Shown here piece by piece: positions 8,967-17,689 of a stretch of DNA of 64,000 bases. The DNA comes from Thiodiazotropha sp040507035. GTDB taxonomy: Bacteria; Pseudomonadota; Gammaproteobacteria; Chromatiales; Chromatiaceae. The notes under the pieces are model-generated. The model was not told where the DNA came from and ran no database searches. It saw only the letters and a program-made list of their open reading frames with translations. The stretch covers positions 224,459-288,458 of the forward strand of contig JBEVVR010000044.1 in assembly GCA_040507035.1 (NCBI GenBank), given 5' to 3'. Position 1 is the stretch's first letter, and each line of letters begins with the position of its first letter. The position numbers and the translations under genes are program-made.

Positions 8967-10060
8967 GAAACACCCAGTTTGATATTGTTCAAATTCTCCA
9001 CCCTTAGCTCCCTGTTACTGCGATCCCTAACCTTACCCACCAGCTGACCACAAGCGGCATCGATATCGTCACCACGGGTTTTCCGCGTTGTGGCAATGAT
9101 ACCCGATCGTTTCAAGCGTGCACGGAACGCTTCTACCCGCTCTGCCGGGGATGCCTGGTAGTGGGTGCCTGGAAAGGGATTGAAAGGAATCAGGTTGACC
9201 TTGGATGGGGTCCCTTCGAGGAGACGAATCAGGGCCTTGGCATGTTGCAGCGAATCGTTAACGCCGTCCAACATGACATATTCCCAAGTCACCTTGCGTC
9301 TTCTGTCTCCTTTGACATAGTCGCGACATGCTGGAATCAACTCTTGCAAAGGATATTTCCGATTGATCGGCACCAGTCTATCCCTTAGTTCATTGTCAGG
9401 GGCATGCAGGGAGACGGCAAGACTGACATCGCACACTTCCCGCAACCTTTTTAATGCCGGTACTATTCCCGATGTGCTTATGGTAACCCGATATTTGGAA
9501 ACCATGTAGGCCAAATCATCCTGCATGATTTTCATCGCGGTGATCACCGCATCTAAATTGGCGAGGGGCTCGCCCATGCCCATGAGGACAATATTGCTCG
9601 GCGGGCTGCCCAACTTACGACTGGCCACCCATACCTGACCTATGATTTCAGCAACCGTCAGATTGCGATTGAATCCTTGTCGCGCCGTGGAACAGAAGCT
9701 GCAATCGAGGGCACAACCGACCTGGGAGGAGACACAGAGGGTGTTGCGGCCATCATCCGGTATCAGTACGGTCTCGATACGCTGACCATCCCCCAATTCA
9801 AGCACCCATTTCCTTGTACCGTCGCTTGCCGGCTGTTCATAGACCAGCTGCGGCAACTCGATCCGCGCCTGCCGCTGCAGCTGTTGACGCAGGCGCTTCG
9901 AGATGTCGGTCATGGCATCGAAATCGGTGACCCCGTGTTTATGAATCCACTTGAAGACATTCCTGCCATGAAACGCCTTGGAGCCCAATCCGAGGAAAAA
10001 GGACTCCATACCCTGCAGATCAAGGTCCAGTAGATTGATGATTTCAGTTTGTTTAGCCAA
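8963..10060 (-). CDS. rlmN: Dual-specificity 23S rRNA/tRNA adenine C2-methyltransferase RlmN
   Basis: A 365-residue radical SAM methyltransferase. The cluster motif CALDCSFC is near residue 118, followed by STARQGFNRNL. GMGEPL and the SLHAPD segment bind SAM. The C-terminal RGDDIDAACGQL carries the cysteine that is transiently methylated during catalysis. RlmN methylates A2503 of 23S rRNA and A37 of some tRNAs. The end overlaps the pilF start by 4 bp. In many relatives ndk lies just upstream; here the upstream neighbour is relA, 112 bp away. Confidence 0.97.
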   Translation of the reverse strand: MAKQTEIINLLDLDLQGMESFFLGLGSKAFHGRNVFKWIHKHGVTDFDAMTDISKRLRQQLQRQARIELPQLVYEQPASDGTRKWVLELGDGQRIETVLIPDDGRNTLCVSSQVGCALDCSFCSTARQGFNRNLTVAEIIGQVWVASRKLGSPPSNIVLMGMGEPLANLDAVITAMKIMQDDLAYMVSKYRVTISTSGIVPALKRLREVCDVSLAVSLHAPDNELRDRLVPINRKYPLQELIPACRDYVKGDRRRKVTWEYVMLDGVNDSLQHAKALIRLLEGTPSKVNLIPFNPFPGTHYQASPAERVEAFRARLKRSGIIATTRKTRGDDIDAACGQLVGKVRDRSNRELRVENLNNIKLGVS

Positions 10061-10171
10061 AGCAGGTATTCGCGATCTCGGTCTTTCGCCAGTGAGGGAG
10101 GAGAAAAAGCATAAAATAACAAAGCGTTAGTTTAGCGGCGACATGCCCGACTGGCAATCTAATCTTGGGAT

Positions 10172-12376
10172 TTAAACCAACCTTTTAACCAGATTCACAT
10201 CCGGTAGCTGCTCGACTTTCGACAACAATCGGCTCAATTGTTCCATATCACTTACCTCTACCGTAAAACGCATCCTCGCGGAGTCGGTCTTACGGTCGCT
10301 GCTGGTGTTCACCCCGATGACATCGATATCCTCATTGGTGAGTATGGTCGATATATCCCTCAACAGCCCTTTTCGGTCACTGGCAACCACCAGGAAGTCA
10401 ACCGCATAACTGGTCTCCTGCTGATCCTTGCTCCAACGTACCTTGACCAAGCGATCGGCTTCGTGCTCTTTAAGCGCACGAATATTGGGACAGTCGGAGC
10501 GGTGAATGGTGACCCCTCGTCCCCGGGTGACATAGCCGATGATGGAATCATAGGGCACCGGCTTGCAGCAGCGTCCAATCGTGGTCATCAGATCGTCGAC
10601 ATCGGCAACCACCACTTCTCCTTTGGCCACCGGGTGTTGGCGCGGGGTCTCGGGAGGCGTTTTCGGCACCGCCTCGGCCCTCTCCCTAGTACCAAAACTG
10701 GCCACCTGAATCGGCGAGAGATCTCCCCGGCCAATCGCCGCATAGACATCCTCCGGATGAATCAGATTGTGTTTCGCGGCGACAGCCTCCAGATTCGGCT
10801 TTTGCGTAATCGACAGCCTTGTCAACTCACGATCCAGGGCCGCTCGCCCCAGCTCCACATGGTGGTCGTAGTCGAGTTGCTTGAACCACTGCTTGACCCG
10901 GTTGCGCGCCTTGGAGCTATGCAGATAGCCCAGATGCGGATTGATCCAGTCGCGGCTCGGGGTGCCGTTCTTGGCCGTCAGAATCTCCACGCTTTCACCA
11001 CTGCGCAGGGGGCGATTGAGCTGTACGATATGACCATCCACCCTTGCTCCCCGACACTGGTGCCCCACATCGGTGTGGATGGAATAGGCAAAATCGAGGG
11101 GCGTCGAACCCTTGGGCAGCTCCACCACCTTACCCTTTGGTGTCAGCACATAGACCCGGGTCGATCCTGTTTCACTCTCCGATTCATCACCCAGATCGGT
11201 GCCATCCGCTGCATCCCCGCTCCTCTCCAACCACTGGCGCATGCGCAGGATTCTGCGCTCCACATCGCTATCCTGCTTGGCGTTCTCCTTATAGCGCCAA
11301 TGCGCCGCCACTCCCAATTCAGAGTGCTGGTGCATTTCCCGGGTGCGGATCTGCACCTCCAGGGTCTTCTCTTCCGGACCGATCACCGCGGTGTGGATGG
11401 AACGATAGAGATTGGCTTTCGGGGTCGCGATATAGTCGTCGAATTCACCGGGAATATGTTTCCATAAACCATGCACCACACCCAAAGCCGCATAGCATTG
11501 GGCGATATCATCCACCAACACCCGCACTGCCCGCAGATCGAATATCTGTTCGATGTCCACCGCTTTACGCTGCATCTTGCGCCATATGCTGTTGATATGT
11601 TTGGGCCGGCCATTGATCTCCGCATCGATTCCCACAGCGAGAAACTTCTCCCGCAACAGCTCGATAACCTCGTTGATGAACGCTTCCCGGTCGGCACGCC
11701 GACCATCCAGCTGACTCGCAATGCGCTTGTAATCTTGGGGATGGAGAAAACGCAACGCCAGATCTTCGAGTTCCCACTTCACCTGCCAGATCCCCAACCG
11801 ATTCGCCAGCGGCGCATAGATCTCTTCGGTCTCCTTGGCCAAGCGGCGACGCAGATCCTGGGATAACTTTCGCGCCGATCGCATCAGGTGGAGCTGTTCC
11901 GCCACCACCACCAGGATCACCCTGACATCCTCCGCGATACCCAGCAGCAGTCGGCGCATATTCTCCGCATGCTGCTGCTCCTCTTCTGCGGAGACTTCGC
12001 TGGATAGATCGGTCAGCAGGTCGATTCGCGCCAGGCCCTCCACCATGTGGGCGGTGCTCTCCCCCAGATCGCGCTGCAATATCTCAGGGGTGATGCTTGA
12101 ATCCTTCAGCACCCCCAGCAACAGCGCAGAGGCCAGGGTCTCCCGATCCATACGCATTTTGGTCAGGATCTCGGCCACCGAGAGGGCGTGTCGCATAGGG
12201 GTCTCGCCACTGAGCAACCGCTGTTGCGGATTGGCGGCAAGGGCTAACTCCCCTGCCTTGTGCAGCATCAGACGATCTTTTTCATCGAAATCGTCGGGCA
12301 GTGTCTGCAGCCAATGGGAAAACAGCGCCGCATCTGCGCTATCACCCTGTGGCAGTCTGCTAGTGGTAGAAACCAT
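10172..12376 (-). CDS. relA: GTP pyrophosphokinase RelA (synthetase-only type)
   Basis: A 734-residue long RSH protein. The N-terminal hydrolase-like domain lacks the metal-binding HD pair (LLLGVLKD where bifunctional enzymes have an HDVIED-like motif), so (p)ppGpp hydrolysis is not expected. The synthetase domain has the EFDD (ExDD) form typical of monofunctional RelA, followed by YIATPKANLYRSIHT. Then come a TGS domain (VYVLTPKGKVVELPKGSTPL), a zinc-finger-like segment (RCCKPVPYDSIIGYVTRGRG) and a C-terminal ACT domain. RelA makes (p)ppGpp on ribosomes stalled by uncharged tRNA. It ends 5 bp or so before its minus-strand upstream neighbour's stop region, that is, it follows the DUF1015 gene closely. 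Confidence 0.95.
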   Translation of the reverse strand: MVSTTSRLPQGDSADAALFSHWLQTLPDDFDEKDRLMLHKAGELALAANPQQRLLSGETPMRHALSVAEILTKMRMDRETLASALLLGVLKDSSITPEILQRDLGESTAHMVEGLARIDLLTDLSSEVSAEEEQQHAENMRRLLLGIAEDVRVILVVVAEQLHLMRSARKLSQDLRRRLAKETEEIYAPLANRLGIWQVKWELEDLALRFLHPQDYKRIASQLDGRRADREAFINEVIELLREKFLAVGIDAEINGRPKHINSIWRKMQRKAVDIEQIFDLRAVRVLVDDIAQCYAALGVVHGLWKHIPGEFDDYIATPKANLYRSIHTAVIGPEEKTLEVQIRTREMHQHSELGVAAHWRYKENAKQDSDVERRILRMRQWLERSGDAADGTDLGDESESETGSTRVYVLTPKGKVVELPKGSTPLDFAYSIHTDVGHQCRGARVDGHIVQLNRPLRSGESVEILTAKNGTPSRDWINPHLGYLHSSKARNRVKQWFKQLDYDHHVELGRAALDRELTRLSITQKPNLEAVAAKHNLIHPEDVYAAIGRGDLSPIQVASFGTRERAEAVPKTPPETPRQHPVAKGEVVVADVDDLMTTIGRCCKPVPYDSIIGYVTRGRGVTIHRSDCPNIRALKEHEADRLVKVRWSKDQQETSYAVDFLVVASDRKGLLRDISTILTNEDIDVIGVNTSSDRKTDSARMRFTVEVSDMEQLSRLLSKVEQLPDVNLVKRLV

Positions 12377-12381
12377 CAGCT

Positions 12382-13623
12382 TCAGTCGAGCAGGTGGCTG
12401 ACCAGTCCATCCGCGAGTTTCGGTTCGAACCAGGTCGATTTCGGCGGCATCACCTCACCGGCATCTGCCACCGCCATCAACTGCTCCATGCTGGTGGGAA
12501 AGAGGGAGAAGGCGACAGCCATCTCTCCAGAATCGACCCGCTTTTCCAGACCGGAGAGACCGCGGATGCCACCGACGAAATCGATTCGCGCATCACGGCG
12601 GGGATCGGAGATGCCGAGAATGGGTTCGATGAGGTTATCGGCCAAGAGACTGACATCCAGCCGCGCCACGGGATCATCTACGGGAATCCGAGAGGCATCG
12701 AGTTGTAGACGATACCACTGCCCATCCAGATACATGCCGAACTCGGCGCTGCGACGCGGCTTTACAGGTTGCTCGCTGGGAGTCAACTGGAACACCGCTT
12801 CAATGCGAGTGAGGAAGCTTGCCTTATCGAGCCCATGCAGATCCTTGATAACCCGGTTGTAGTCGAGGATCTGCATCTGGTTATGGGGAAAGATGACACT
12901 GAGGAAGTAGTTGTAGGCCTCATCACCGGTATGGTTCGGGTTTGCCCCCTTCCTCGCCGCGGCCACCCTCGAACCCGCGGCGGAGCGGTGGTGACCGTCC
13001 GCCACATAGAGAGCACTCATGCGGTCGAACTCACGGGTCAACAGCTCGACCTGCTCCTCATCATCCATGGGCCAGATCTCATGCCTCACACCATCCGCGG
13101 CGGTGACATCCATCTTTGGTGGATGCCGGGTTACCTCGCTGAGCAGGGCATCGACCGCCGGCGCACTTGGATAGACCAGAAAAACCGGGCCTGTCTGGGC
13201 GTTCAGTGCATCGATCTGGCGCACCCGGTCATCCTCTTTCGCCGGGCGAGTGAATTCATGTTTTTTGATACGGTCGTTGTCGTAGGCCTCCACAGAAGCC
13301 GCTGCCACCAGACCGGTCTGCTGATGATCGCCCATGGTCAAACGATAGACGTAGAAACAAGGTGATGGGTCACGGATCAGAATCCCCTCTTGTTCCATCC
13401 TCTCCAGGTTCTCCGCTGCCTTGGCGTAGACTTCAGGGGCATAGGGATCCGTTCCCTGGGGAAGGTCTATCTCAGGTCTTGATATATGGAGAAAACTCCA
13501 GGGACGGCCATTCGCCATCTCCCTGGCCTCGGCCTGGTTCATGACATCATAGGGGGGAGCGGCGACATCGGCTGCCCGCCCGTCAGCGGGACGCAGCCCA
13601 GGGAATGCTCTGATCAACGGCAT
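12382..13623 (-). CDS. DUF1015 family protein
   Basis: A 413-residue DUF1015 protein. The start at 13623 opens MPLIRAFPGLRP, the usual N-terminus of the family, and has a GAGG site about 10 bp upstream. An in-frame ATG at 13653 would add ten residues with no visible ribosome site. Recognisable family segments are APPYDVMNQAEAREMA, an FYVYRL segment and LYVADGHHRSAAGSR. Members are common in bacteria and sometimes neighbour serA/serC, but no activity is established. It ends 5 bp before relA, so the two probably form an operon. Confidence 0.85.
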   Translation of the reverse strand: MPLIRAFPGLRPADGRAADVAAPPYDVMNQAEAREMANGRPWSFLHISRPEIDLPQGTDPYAPEVYAKAAENLERMEQEGILIRDPSPCFYVYRLTMGDHQQTGLVAAASVEAYDNDRIKKHEFTRPAKEDDRVRQIDALNAQTGPVFLVYPSAPAVDALLSEVTRHPPKMDVTAADGVRHEIWPMDDEEQVELLTREFDRMSALYVADGHHRSAAGSRVAAARKGANPNHTGDEAYNYFLSVIFPHNQMQILDYNRVIKDLHGLDKASFLTRIEAVFQLTPSEQPVKPRRSAEFGMYLDGQWYRLQLDASRIPVDDPVARLDVSLLADNLIEPILGISDPRRDARIDFVGGIRGLSGLEKRVDSGEMAVAFSLFPTSMEQLMAVADAGEVMPPKSTWFEPKLADGLVSHLLD

Positions 13624-13712
13624 GGAGATATTACCTCGAGGATTCACGGTCATTGGTGAGGAACGGATTGTTTCAAAAGAAGCGTCGATTAATCAAGTTG
13701 TCTAACCCCGCG

Positions 13713-13730
13713 TGTCAGAAAATGCCTACG
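13713..13730 (+). promoter_or_regulatory. GacA/UvrY-type upstream activating box (candidate)
   Basis: TGTCAG-N6-CCTACG matches the GacA consensus TGTAAG-N6-CTTACA at 9 of 12 defined positions, with the correct 6-bp spacer. Its centre is about 65 bp before the predicted start of the GGA-rich RNA at 13786. A -10-like TAGAAT lies at 13774-13779 with no good -35 box, as expected for an activator-dependent promoter. Confidence 0.5.
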
Positions 13731-13785
13731 TGGATTTGAGATCAATCCTGCATTTTTTTTGAGGTTAATCGAATAGAATTCATTT

Positions 13786-13912
13786 GTCGCATGTCAAGGA
13801 CGCAACGGACAGCAGCACAGAACAAGGATGTCCACGGATTGAAACCAATTGCCAACCAATCATTGCGACACAAGATCCTGGCGCCCAAGGATAGGGTGCC
13901 AGGGTTTTTTTT
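13786..13912 (+). ncRNA. Candidate CsrB/RsmY/RsmZ-type CsrA-titrating small RNA
   Basis: No convincing gene occupies the ~370 bp between the DUF1015 and folK genes, yet the plus strand has the features of an RNA gene. A strong intrinsic terminator at 13877-13912 has a 10-bp stem (one G-U pair), a 7-nt loop AAGGATA and eight T. Upstream lie GGA motifs at 13798, 13807, 13826, 13836 and 13889, and all five read ANGGA, the CsrA/RsmA core. The last is displayed in the terminator loop. The third lies in the loop closed by GGACA (13807-13811) and TGTCC (13829-13833). Predicted length is about 127 nt, close to RsmY/RsmZ. The start is inferred from TAGAAT at 13774. Family membership is inferred from motifs, not homology. 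Confidence 0.65.
13877..13912 (+). terminator. Rho-independent terminator of the candidate Csr/Rsm RNA
   Basis: CCTGGCGCCC pairs with GGGTGCCAGG (one G-U wobble) around the loop AAGGATA and is followed by G and eight T. It points along the plus strand, where the only possible transcript is the GGA-rich RNA upstream. Confidence 0.85.
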
Positions 13913-13935
13913 GCTTATAATTCAATGATTTTCAG

Positions 13936-13965
13936 CAAAAAAGCCCGCTCTCCAGTGAGCTTTTC
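13936..13965 (-). terminator. Probable terminator of the folB-folK operon
   Basis: On the minus strand downstream of folK, GCTC-ACTGGA-GAGC forms a short hairpin. The flanking AAAA and CTTTTTT can pair further, and a run of six T follows. It is weaker than the opposing terminator 25 bp away. Confidence 0.5.
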
Positions 13966-13993
13966 CCAGCTGAAACCGGCCCACTTGAGCACG

Positions 13994-14494
13994 CTAACCC
14001 TCTTCGATCCGCCAAAGAACCTGATCCTGACTGTCAAACGCCTCCCATAGCTGGCTGTAGGTGCGACCGGATCTGGGCTCTATCTCATCACCTGCCACCT
14101 CTGCTAGCGGGAGCAGGACAAATGCATATTTATGGATCTCATCACGGGGCAGTTGGATGTTTTCATCATCCACTGTCTGTTCACCGTAGGTAAGCAGATC
14201 TATATCCAAGGTTCGTGGTGAAAACTTCTCCGAAGTGCGCTCTCTGCCGTGTCTCCGTTCCACCTCACGCAGTTCAGCGACCAACTCCCTCGGTGAGCTG
14301 TCGGTGCTAATCCCTACCACCAAATTATGAAAATTATCACCTTCAAAGCCAATGGAACGGCTCTCATAGATCGATGAGACCCTGAGCGTTCCATAGAGAC
14401 GTTCGAGATCGAGCAGCGCCATGGGAATATGCCTCTGCGGCTCGACATTACTACCTAGACTTAACCAGGCATTGACTGTCTCGCGCTCACTCAC
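13994..14494 (-). CDS. folK: 2-amino-4-hydroxy-6-hydroxymethyldihydropteridine pyrophosphokinase
   Basis: A 166-residue HPPK. The N-terminal WLSLGSNVEPQ and the FHNLVVGI segment are family hallmarks. RTLDIDLLTYG carries the metal-binding aspartates, and the LPRDEIHKYAFVLLPLAEV segment matches the conserved H-x-R/K-x-FVL-x-PL region. The enzyme transfers pyrophosphate from ATP to the pterin in folate synthesis. It overlaps folB by 8 bp, so the two consecutive pathway steps are co-translated. Confidence 0.95.
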   Translation of the reverse strand: MSERETVNAWLSLGSNVEPQRHIPMALLDLERLYGTLRVSSIYESRSIGFEGDNFHNLVVGISTDSSPRELVAELREVERRHGRERTSEKFSPRTLDIDLLTYGEQTVDDENIQLPRDEIHKYAFVLLPLAEVAGDEIEPRSGRTYSQLWEAFDSQDQVLWRIEEG

Positions 14495-14843
14495 GCCGGC
14501 CCCGTTCTATTATCACACCAACGTCCCGTGCGCTGCTGACCGCTCCCACCTTGTTCAATGTCAAACGTACCCAGGGCACAGCAAACTCATTCAAAATGAT
14601 GTCAGCACAGCGTTCTGCCAGGGTCTCTACCAACTGGAATTCACTCTCTTGAACAAAGGCGAAGAGACGTTTACTCACCGCTTTGTAATCGAGGGTGTCC
14701 TCGATAGCGTCGGTCGATGCCGCCTTGGCGATGTCCGCTCCCATTTCAAGGTCCAAGATCACCGTTTGCCTGATTTTACGTTCCCAGTCATAGATACCTA
14801 TCACGGTATCAACACGCAGGTCCCGAATGAAGACTATATCCAT
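14487..14843 (-). CDS. folB: Dihydroneopterin aldolase
   Basis: This 118-residue protein starts MDIVFIRDLRVDTVIGIYDW, the standard FolB opening. The start at 14843 was chosen over an in-frame ATG at 14876 because the 11 extra residues are not family-like. A conserved VETLAERCADIIL segment and a C-terminal VRLTLNKVGA segment are present. FolB converts dihydroneopterin to hydroxymethyldihydropterin, the substrate of FolK encoded next. No strong ribosome site is visible. The gene is divergent from plsY, with a shared promoter region at 14844-14979. Confidence 0.93.
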   Translation of the reverse strand: MDIVFIRDLRVDTVIGIYDWERKIRQTVILDLEMGADIAKAASTDAIEDTLDYKAVSKRLFAFVQESEFQLVETLAERCADIILNEFAVPWVRLTLNKVGAVSSARDVGVIIERGRRE

Positions 14844-14979
14844 ACGCTTTGAGCCAGATGTTGAATAAAGCCCCATGGTAGAGGAGATTAGAGAGTGAGC
14901 AAACCCCCGTTCCTCTCAAACCTTGTAATATCTGGAGTTCTGTTCCAACATGTGGCCGGCATAATCAGCAACAGCACAC

Positions 14980-15585
14980 ATGGTCACAGAGTCTCTTCTC
15001 ATATTAGGCGCCTACCTCTTGGGTTCCATTTCCAGCGCCATTATTGTCTGTCGCGTGATGGGGCTGCCCGATCCGAGAAGTCAAGGGTCCAACAACCCCG
15101 GAGCGACCAACGTTTTACGTATTGGCGGTAAGAAGGCGGCGGCGATAACCCTACTGGGCGATTCATTGAAGGGATTGCTGCCGATGCTGGCAGCGCATTT
15201 GCTCGAGGTATCGGTACCGATTCTCGCCTTGAGCGGAATCGCAGCCTTTCTCGGCCACCTCTATCCCATCTTTTTCGGTTTTAAGGGTGGCAAGGGTGTT
15301 GCCACCGCACTGGGTGTGCAATTTGGCCTTCACTGGGGAATCGGACTGGGAGTTTCGCTGATCTGGTTGCTGATGGCGAAACTGGTCAACATCTCTTCAC
15401 TCTCGGCCTTGGTTTCAATGGCCTTGGCACCACTGATCGTGTGGCTTATCTGGCCCGAGACAGAGCTTGTGTTGATGCAGATCTTCATCTCGTTGATTCT
15501 GTTTTGGCGCCACCGCTCCAATATCCAGAACCTGCTGCAGGGAGCAGAAGAGTCCATTAGCGAACAGAACAACAGCGAAAATTAG
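14980..15585 (+). CDS. plsY: Glycerol-3-phosphate acyltransferase PlsY
   Basis: A 201-residue inner-membrane protein with about five membrane helices. The three PlsY motifs are visible: SQGSNNPGATNVLR near residue 35, GFKGGKGVATALG near residue 105, and a final membrane segment with a conserved Glu-rich tail. PlsY transfers acyl groups from acyl-phosphate to glycerol-3-phosphate, the first step of phospholipid synthesis. It is divergent from folB, a common arrangement in gammaproteobacteria. The MBL hydrolase gene follows 9 bp downstream. Confidence 0.95.
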   Translation: MVTESLLILGAYLLGSISSAIIVCRVMGLPDPRSQGSNNPGATNVLRIGGKKAAAITLLGDSLKGLLPMLAAHLLEVSVPILALSGIAAFLGHLYPIFFGFKGGKGVATALGVQFGLHWGIGLGVSLIWLLMAKLVNISSLSALVSMALAPLIVWLIWPETELVLMQIFISLILFWRHRSNIQNLLQGAEESISEQNNSEN

Positions 15586-15594
15586 GTAACCAAG

Positions 15595-16554
15595 ATGCCG
15601 AATCTCGACACTATTGAGTATGCAAACCAGATAACCTGTATCGACACCCATTATCAGCGGCCGGAACTGGCCGCCTGCTACCTTGTCGAGTCTGAGGGAG
15701 AGGCTGTATTCATCGATACCGGCACCAGCCACACGGTTCCTCGCCTGATGGAGATCCTGGCGATGAAAGGGATTGCTCCATCCCAGGTCAAATACGTCAT
15801 CCCAACCCATGTGCACCTCGATCATGCGGGGGGTGCCGGGGAGTTGATACGCCGCCTGCCCAACGCCTCCTTGGTGATCCACCCTTATGGCGCGAAGCAT
15901 ATGATAGATCCTTCGAAGTTGATTGCCGGTGCCACTGCGGTGTATGGCGAGGATCAATTCGAGAAGCAGTTCGGCAAGCTGACCGCCGTACCCGAGGAAC
16001 GTGTCATTGAAGCCCCGGATGACACGCGCATCAGTTTTGGCAGCAGGGAACTGCTGATCTTGGATACCCCCGGGCACGCCCGCCACCATTTTTGTATCTA
16101 CGATGGTGTGAGCGAGGCGATTTTCAGCGGTGACACCTTTGGTCTCTCCTACCGAGAGTTCGATACCGAACAGGGTCATTTCATTATGCCGACAACGACC
16201 CCTGTGCAGTTCGATCCCGAGGCTTGGCTTACTACCCTTGAGCGCCTGATGACGCTTTCACCGCAGCGGATCTACCTGACCCACTTTGGCGAGATAGGAG
16301 ACGTGGTGGAAATGGCCGAACAATTGAGTCGATACATTGAGGATTTCGCAACCATCGCCAGGGCGTGCAACACCCCCCCAGGTGAGCAACGGGTTGCCGA
16401 GATTCGCAACAGACTGAAGGATTGGATGATGCAGAAACTCCTAACCCACGGCTGCAACTTGCCCAGGGAGACCATCGAGCAACGCATGGCAATGGACCTG
16501 CTGTTGGACGCCCAGGGTTTGGATGTATGGCTGAGCCGCTTGGAAAAGGCCTAA
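15595..16554 (+). CDS. Metallo-beta-lactamase fold hydrolase
   Basis: The 319-residue protein has the MBL metal-binding signature THVHLDHAGG near residue 70, a second ligand region DTPGHARHHF, a metal-bridging aspartate in FSGDTFG and a late histidine in YLTHFGE. A C-terminal helical extension of ~80 residues follows the MBL domain. Substrates of such stand-alone MBL proteins range from thioesters to persulfides and cannot be deduced here. It lies 9 bp after plsY and is probably co-transcribed with it. Confidence 0.85.
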   Translation: MPNLDTIEYANQITCIDTHYQRPELAACYLVESEGEAVFIDTGTSHTVPRLMEILAMKGIAPSQVKYVIPTHVHLDHAGGAGELIRRLPNASLVIHPYGAKHMIDPSKLIAGATAVYGEDQFEKQFGKLTAVPEERVIEAPDDTRISFGSRELLILDTPGHARHHFCIYDGVSEAIFSGDTFGLSYREFDTEQGHFIMPTTTPVQFDPEAWLTTLERLMTLSPQRIYLTHFGEIGDVVEMAEQLSRYIEDFATIARACNTPPGEQRVAEIRNRLKDWMMQKLLTHGCNLPRETIEQRMAMDLLLDAQGLDVWLSRLEKA

Positions 16555-16588
16555 CCGGCAGCCGTTTTTAGGGCCTGTCCTATAGAGT

Positions 16589-17008
16589 TCAGCAGGGTTT
16601 TGAGCCGCTCTGATCCCAGGCAAAGGTACAGTCCAACCTGCTGAGCACGTAGATCATCCCCTGCTCCCCGTCACCGATCATCATCGACAGCGGGCTGTGT
16701 TTATTGAACTTATGGTTTCGTTGACGAAGCCAACGCTTGCCCATGCTGGGATTGGTCGGATAGGTGGTACGCAGAGCATCATCGATACGCACCAAGTAGT
16801 CCACCCGGCGCATGATATCCGGGTTGTCGGGCAGCGGCTTGTTATAGCGATACTGAGAGAGATGACGCTTCTTTCCCTGCATATCCAGCAGTGCCATGAT
16901 CTCTTCGCCACGCAATCCCCAGCTCTCGAACATATTCATCACGCCACGGGTGATGGCAAGCCGATCGTTTAGGGTTTGACCTGCGGTACTGTTGTCGGTC
17001 GTCATCAT
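16589..17008 (-). CDS. DUF2384 (MbcA/ParS/Xre antitoxin-like) protein, apparently without RES toxin
   Basis: A 139-residue protein. The C-terminal half resembles the antitoxin Xre/MbcA/ParS toxin-binding domain: RVDYLVRIDDALRTTYP, then NPSMGKRWLRQRN, PLSMMIGDGEQGMIYVLSRL. The N-terminal half is helical and may be the DNA-binding part. A GGTGGAAT site precedes the start. In Xre-RES toxin systems a RES-domain gene lies next door. None is seen here; the adjacent gene at 17083-17520 encodes an unrelated unknown protein. It may be a stand-alone regulator or part of an unrecognised pair. Confidence 0.7.
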   Translation of the reverse strand: MMTTDNSTAGQTLNDRLAITRGVMNMFESWGLRGEEIMALLDMQGKKRHLSQYRYNKPLPDNPDIMRRVDYLVRIDDALRTTYPTNPSMGKRWLRQRNHKFNKHSPLSMMIGDGEQGMIYVLSRLDCTFAWDQSGSKPC

Positions 17009-17082
17009 ATTCCACCCAATTCCCCAGAAAAAGACTTGGTTACTAGAATAGCATGATTCAATCCCATAAACCCCGTTACTCT

Positions 17083-17520
17083 TCAGGGTTTACTCCATAA
17101 CGCCCGCCACCAACGCTTACGATTTTTCGGCACCAACACCGCGGGAAGATCGAGCGGAGGGATTTTACTCAGCACCCAGCCCGGCAGTGGCGGGTTATCA
17201 CTATAACCGCAGGAGACGCCCAGGTTGTTGGGATCGTAGATTTTGATGAAACTGGGTTGCGTCAGGTTGTCGGCATAGACGATACCGCAATAGTCCTCGT
17301 TATGTTCGTCGCGCAACAGCTTGTCGATGCCATCGACAAACTTCAGCAACATCTCGGCATCGGCACTCGAGGAGGGCGGTGGTTCGCCTATGGCATAGAT
17401 GTACCAGCCGCCATCGGCATCCGCTTTCAACACCTGCCACAAGGCGTCCAACTGGTGCCATCTCAGGGTTGAGGTAAAACTTCCGTTAAAGGCTTGAAGA
17501 TAGTCGTTTTGGTCGTTCAC
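17083..17520 (-). CDS. Conserved-looking protein of unknown function
   Basis: A 145-residue protein with no family I can name. The GTG at 17520 is preferred because an AAGAG site lies 8 bp upstream; a GTG at 17529 is also in frame. The sequence is rich in aromatic residues and has ordered-looking segments (WHQLDALWQVL, GWYIYAIGEPPP, DYCGIVYADN, FIKIYDPNNLG) and a basic Trp-rich C-terminus (RKRWWRALW). It appears cytoplasmic, with no signal peptide or membrane helix. It lies 74 bp upstream of the DUF2384-like gene on the same strand. Confidence 0.65.
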   Translation of the reverse strand: MNDQNDYLQAFNGSFTSTLRWHQLDALWQVLKADADGGWYIYAIGEPPPSSSADAEMLLKFVDGIDKLLRDEHNEDYCGIVYADNLTQPSFIKIYDPNNLGVSCGYSDNPPLPGWVLSKIPPLDLPAVLVPKNRKRWWRALWSKP

Positions 17521-17689
17521 GAATACCACTCTTAATCAAATGATAGTACTGGGCCATTAGCCTAGTTGCAGTAAATGGCAATCAGATCCTGTGTTGCGCA
17601 ATATGGACTTTCGGTTGTAATTGACATTTTTGTCTGGGGCTAATCACGGCATTGGGTATAATGTTGTTTTTGCATTGCCGGTCCGGGAT

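Noticed and set aside
17621..17662. TTGACA at 17621 with TATAAT at 17657 as a purC promoter
   Set aside because: The spacing is 30 bp, far from the 16-18 bp required. The TATAAT alone may be used with a weaker -35.
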